Below, piece after piece: positions 6,989 through 9,996 of a stretch of DNA of 9,996 nucleotides; within the stretch, counting starts at the first letter, position 1, and each line of letters begins with the position of its first letter. Source of the DNA: Acidobacteriaceae bacterium (lineage in GTDB: Bacteria > Acidobacteriota > Terriglobia > Terriglobales > Acidobacteriaceae); contig PMWR01000307.1 of assembly GCA_003166055.1 (NCBI GenBank), positions 1 through 9,996 on the forward strand, given 5' to 3'. Under the pieces are notes generated by a model. The model searched no databases. It saw nothing but the letters and a program-made list of their open reading frames with translations, and had not been told where the DNA came from. The position numbers and the translations under genes are program-made.

Positions 6989-8553
6989 GCAGCCAGCCCG
7001 ACCTCCAGCAAAATCCCGTCAGGTCCGAAAGCCAGCACCCGGCCGACGCCGCGCAACTATCCAACCTTCACGGCCCAGGTGAACGGATTTCGTTGCAGGC
7101 GACTTTCCGCGATCCGGCGGGCCAGCTCCATCTCACGCCAACTCATGCCCTCCGCCGCATCTATCCCGCGTCGGTCGAAGAGACCCGTGTCTTTCTTGCG
7201 TCTCCCCTGTGCAAGGCGCTGGAGCGCTGCCGCGATCTGATCCCAACCGAGATTGTCCAGGCGGACGCGTATTTGCCTGCATTGCCCGGAGAGCTTTGGC
7301 TCGAACATCCGCGCATCGATCCCATTTCGTATCCGTGGGAGTGGACAACCGGGCAGTGGCGCTCCGCAGCCGAGCTCACTCTGCGCCTTGCGGACCAGGC
7401 CATCGACGCCGGTTGGACACTGAAGGACGCAACCCCGCTGAACATCCTCTTCAAGGGCACGCGGCCCGTTCTGGTAGACGTATTGTCGTTCGAGCGCCGT
7501 GATCCGTATTCCAGCGTCTGGCTTGCCTATGGGCAGTTTGTCCGCACATTTCTTTTGCCGCTCGTCGCGGAAAAATTCCTGAGCTGGCCATTGCAGGCCA
7601 CTCTCTTCGCTCGTGACGGCTATGAGCCGCGCACAATCTATAACGCTCTCGGACCCTTGCAGCGCCTCAAACCCGATCTGCTGGATGTGGTCACGCTGGC
7701 TACGCTCTTTGAGGAATCGGGCGGGAAGGGAAGCAAGCCCAATGCGCGGAAGAAGCCATCGACGACCGACCCGGAACTTGCTGCGCATATTTTGCACAAG
7801 CGGATAGCCCGTCTGCGCAAGCAAATCGCCCGCGCCGCGCGCACTGAAACCAACAGCCGATGGAGCGGCTATCAGCAATCCGCCGCACACTATCGCCCTT
7901 CCGATACGGAAGACAAGCAGCGATTCGTCGCCCGTGCGCTGGAGCGCTGCCGTCCCGCGCGCGTGCTCGATATTGGCGCCAATACAGGCGCCTATTCGCT
8001 GCTGGCTGCCAAGGCAGGCGCTGAAGTTGTGGCCCTCGACAGCGACGCCGCGGCCTTGGATGCCCTGTGGCGCGCCGCGTCGCGGCAGAACAAGCCGATC
8101 ACTGCCCTGGTGGCCAACATCGCCCGTCCTACCCCCGCCGTGGGATGGAGAAACCGCGAACAGCTTTCGCTGCTCCAACGGCTCACGGGAAAGGGCCGGC
8201 TCGCCGGCAAGTTTGACATCGTGCTGATGCTGGCCGTCATTCATCACCTCATTCTTCGTGAACAATTACCCTTGGCGCACATCGCCGATCTTTGCTCCAG
8301 CCTGTCGAGCCGCTGGCTGGTGCTGGAGTGGGTCCCGCCCGCGGACCCCATGTTTCAGGAGTGGCTGCGCGGCCGCGACGATCTCTACGGCAGCCTGTCG
8401 GAGGACGACCTCAAGCAGGCATTCGCTCCGTTCTTCCACGTTGCCGATCGCACCGAGCTGGGCAATCATCGTGTCCTCTTCCTTTTTGAGCTCAACCATG
8501 TGTTTGAGAACGATCGCGCCCTCTCGCCGAACGAGGGAACAAGCCCATCATGA
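6985..8553 (+). CDS. Two-domain protein: kinase-like N-terminus fused to class I SAM-dependent methyltransferase
   Basis: This 522-residue, probably cytoplasmic protein has a C-terminal Rossmann methyltransferase (~295-505). It shows SAM motif I LDIGANTGA (328-336), an acidic residue at the end of strand 2 (ALDSD, 350-354), and the strand-4 motif FDIVLMLAVIHHL (410-422). The N-terminal half (~40-240) carries LKDATPLNILF (146-156) and then VLVDVLSFE (162-170). These resemble the catalytic-loop D...N and the metal-binding D of protein- and sugar-kinase folds, so this half may bind or phosphorylate a substrate, or be a pseudokinase. A basic helical linker (~250-290) joins the parts. The layout recalls NoeA-like nodulation methyltransferases, an assignment made from memory. 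The start is GTG 6985, overlapping the previous stop as GTGA; longer in-frame starts back to 6877 would overlap that gene heavily. Its TGA stop overlaps the next start as ATGA. Confidence 0.88.
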   Translation: MSSQPDLQQNPVRSESQHPADAAQLSNLHGPGERISLQATFRDPAGQLHLTPTHALRRIYPASVEETRVFLASPLCKALERCRDLIPTEIVQADAYLPALPGELWLEHPRIDPISYPWEWTTGQWRSAAELTLRLADQAIDAGWTLKDATPLNILFKGTRPVLVDVLSFERRDPYSSVWLAYGQFVRTFLLPLVAEKFLSWPLQATLFARDGYEPRTIYNALGPLQRLKPDLLDVVTLATLFEESGGKGSKPNARKKPSTTDPELAAHILHKRIARLRKQIARAARTETNSRWSGYQQSAAHYRPSDTEDKQRFVARALERCRPARVLDIGANTGAYSLLAAKAGAEVVALDSDAAALDALWRAASRQNKPITALVANIARPTPAVGWRNREQLSLLQRLTGKGRLAGKFDIVLMLAVIHHLILREQLPLAHIADLCSSLSSRWLVLEWVPPADPMFQEWLRGRDDLYGSLSEDDLKQAFAPFFHVADRTELGNHRVLFLFELNHVFENDRALSPNEGTSPS

Positions 8554-9996
8554 TGAAACGCGTTGCACAGGCCTGGGCCTTCGCTTCCATCCTCCTGCTC
8601 CCTGACTATGCCGACCTCACATCCGGAGCAGGCGATGCGCGCATGCGTTCCCCTGTGCCGCTTACCGGCATCGCGCTCGCTCAACTCACTGACATGGTGA
8701 TTGTGGCGCTGCTGTTTTTTTTGCTTGTGGCGGCCCTCCGCAAGCTCGCCGCTTGGCCCACAATCCGCTGGACGTTGATGGCGGTCCTGCCCGTGCTTCT
8801 GTTCGCGCGCAATCTGGATGTGATGCCCGTCGACGTTCCGCCGCTCGCGGTGCTGGCGATGGGCATTGTGTGGACCGGCCTGCTGACCTTCCTCATCCTC
8901 CGCATGCCCAGATTTGCCGCGCGGTTGAGCAGAGCCGGCAGCAGCCTTCTGGCCGGCTTTGCTGTCTTCGCCCTGGTCATGACAGGTCAGCTTTTGCGCG
9001 CTTCACTCTGGCGCCCCGGTCCGCAGTCCTTCAACCATCCAATCGCAACAGCCTCCCCGCACAAGCCGCGTCTGGTCTGGATTCTCTTCGACGAGCTCGC
9101 TTACAAGCCCGTCTTTGAAGCGCGCGATCCCTCGCTGCAACTTCCCAACTTCGACCGCCTGCGCGCGGAAGCTACGCTGTATTCCGATGTAACGCCCATC
9201 GCCTACCGCACCACCAGGGCCATTCCGAGTTTGCTGCTGGGCAGTACGGTCACCGATGTCGCATACACTTCGAATAACCGCTACCTGATTCAGACTGACA
9301 ATGGCTCCGATTGGAAACCCTTCGACCCCAAAGCCACCCTCTTCGGAATGGCCGGGCGGCAGGGCCTGACCACATCGATCATCGGCTGGTATATCGCTTA
9401 TTGTCCGATTTTTGCCGGCGTCGCTACTGACTGTTATTGGAGCAATGAAGACGCGCAGGACCGCGGGCCAACCTCAACCAGCGCGACCTTTGCGCGGAAC
9501 GTCTGGTTCCCCTTGCGCATCATGGTCGAAGAGGCCATTGCGCCACGGCGCGCCTGGGACGACGTGGCCGCCTGGAACGCGGACGGCCATATCGCGGCCG
9601 TCAAAGATCTGCGCCGCCACGAGCTTGCGGCGGTTGCCGACAGCCAGGCCGATATCCTCTATCTCCACATCCCCGCGCCCCATCCGCCCGCCTTCTGGGA
9701 CCGGCGGACAGGCAACTACGCCGGGGGAGGGTCCTATTTGGATTCCCTGGATTATTCAGACCGGCTGCTGGGCCAGATTCTCAACGCACTCGAGGCGCAG
9801 CCGCGCTGGGCCTCTACCACGCTGATCGTGCACGGCGATCACTCCTGGCGCACCGGGATGTGGCGTCCATTGCCGGGATGGAGCGCCGAGGACGAGCGCA
9901 TCTCGGATGGCGGCCAATGGGATCCGCGGCCGCTGCTGATGATCCACACGCCCGGCCAGCAAAATCCGCAAACCGTCGCCGCGCCCACCAGCATCA
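8550..9996 (+). CDS. Membrane-anchored sulfatase-like/alkaline-phosphatase-superfamily enzyme, 3' end outside the window
   Basis: The frame stays open from ATG 8550 to the window edge, giving 482 residues without a stop. Four or five hydrophobic segments (~6-18, 41-63, 74-86, 98-118, 131-150) are followed by a large extracytoplasmic domain from ~172. It carries WILFDE (177-182, first metal-binding Asp), YRTTRAIPSLLLG (219-231, where the superfamily has its nucleophile; T221 or T222 is the candidate), HIPAPHPP (373-380) and VHGDHSWR (427-434, second metal site). The Cys/Ser-x-Pro-x-Arg formylglycine motif of true sulfatases is absent. A Thr nucleophile instead suggests a relative of phosphoethanolamine or phosphoglycerol transferases (EptA/LtaS-like) acting on lipid or glycan at the outer face of the inner membrane. 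GAGGGA lies 11 bases before 8550, and the ATGA overlap implies translational coupling with the methyltransferase. Confidence 0.88.
   Translation, partial: MMKRVAQAWAFASILLLPDYADLTSGAGDARMRSPVPLTGIALAQLTDMVIVALLFFLLVAALRKLAAWPTIRWTLMAVLPVLLFARNLDVMPVDVPPLAVLAMGIVWTGLLTFLILRMPRFAARLSRAGSSLLAGFAVFALVMTGQLLRASLWRPGPQSFNHPIATASPHKPRLVWILFDELAYKPVFEARDPSLQLPNFDRLRAEATLYSDVTPIAYRTTRAIPSLLLGSTVTDVAYTSNNRYLIQTDNGSDWKPFDPKATLFGMAGRQGLTTSIIGWYIAYCPIFAGVATDCYWSNEDAQDRGPTSTSATFARNVWFPLRIMVEEAIAPRRAWDDVAAWNADGHIAAVKDLRRHELAAVADSQADILYLHIPAPHPPAFWDRRTGNYAGGGSYLDSLDYSDRLLGQILNALEAQPRWASTTLIVHGDHSWRTGMWRPLPGWSAEDERISDGGQWDPRPLLMIHTPGQQNPQTVAAPTSI

Noticed and set aside
7057..8265. 402-codon open frame on the minus strand opposite the methyltransferase gene
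   Set aside because: The plus-strand frame has clear SAM-binding motifs. The antisense protein is Arg/Gly-rich with no domain, as expected from GC-rich codon bias.

Overview
The window looks like chromosomal DNA of a GC-rich Gram-negative bacterium, most likely an acidobacterium. This is inferred from gene content: a fragment ending like an outer-membrane beta-barrel, a long exported TPR protein and an FG-GAP/ASPIC-UnbV (CRTAC1-type) protein, a grouping typical of Acidobacteriota genomes. No rRNA or other phylogenetic marker is present, and no tRNA, CRISPR array, insertion sequence or phage gene was seen.

Layout. Positions 1-51 hold the last 16 codons of a probable outer-membrane receptor, closed by a strong hairpin terminator (128-159). 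A large exported TPR protein (283-2400, +) faces a convergent exported beta-propeller protein with an ASPIC/UnbV C-terminus (2573-4375, -). Upstream of the propeller gene on the same strand, 65 bp away, is a 502-residue polytopic membrane protein with a C-terminal soluble domain (4441-5949, -). It resembles GT-C-type envelope enzymes and is probably co-transcribed with the propeller gene. A long stretch without a convincing gene (5950-6730) separates this block from a divergent plus-strand operon. That stretch holds a 15-bp tandem repeat and a structured, terminator-like hairpin.

The plus-strand operon is tightly packed. It encodes an 85-residue membrane peptide with a DPGTG motif (6731-6988), a 522-residue two-domain protein joining a kinase-like N-terminus to a SAM-dependent methyltransferase (6985-8553), and a membrane-anchored sulfatase/alkaline-phosphatase-superfamily enzyme (8550 to beyond the window end). 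The junctions are GTGA and ATGA stop/start overlaps, so the three products are probably made together. The combination suggests modification of an envelope or exported glycan or lipid: modification by methyltransferase and possibly kinase-like activity in the cytoplasm, then transfer or hydrolysis of a phospho- or sulfo-group outside. The substrate cannot be read from the sequence. This operon is the most interesting part of the window.
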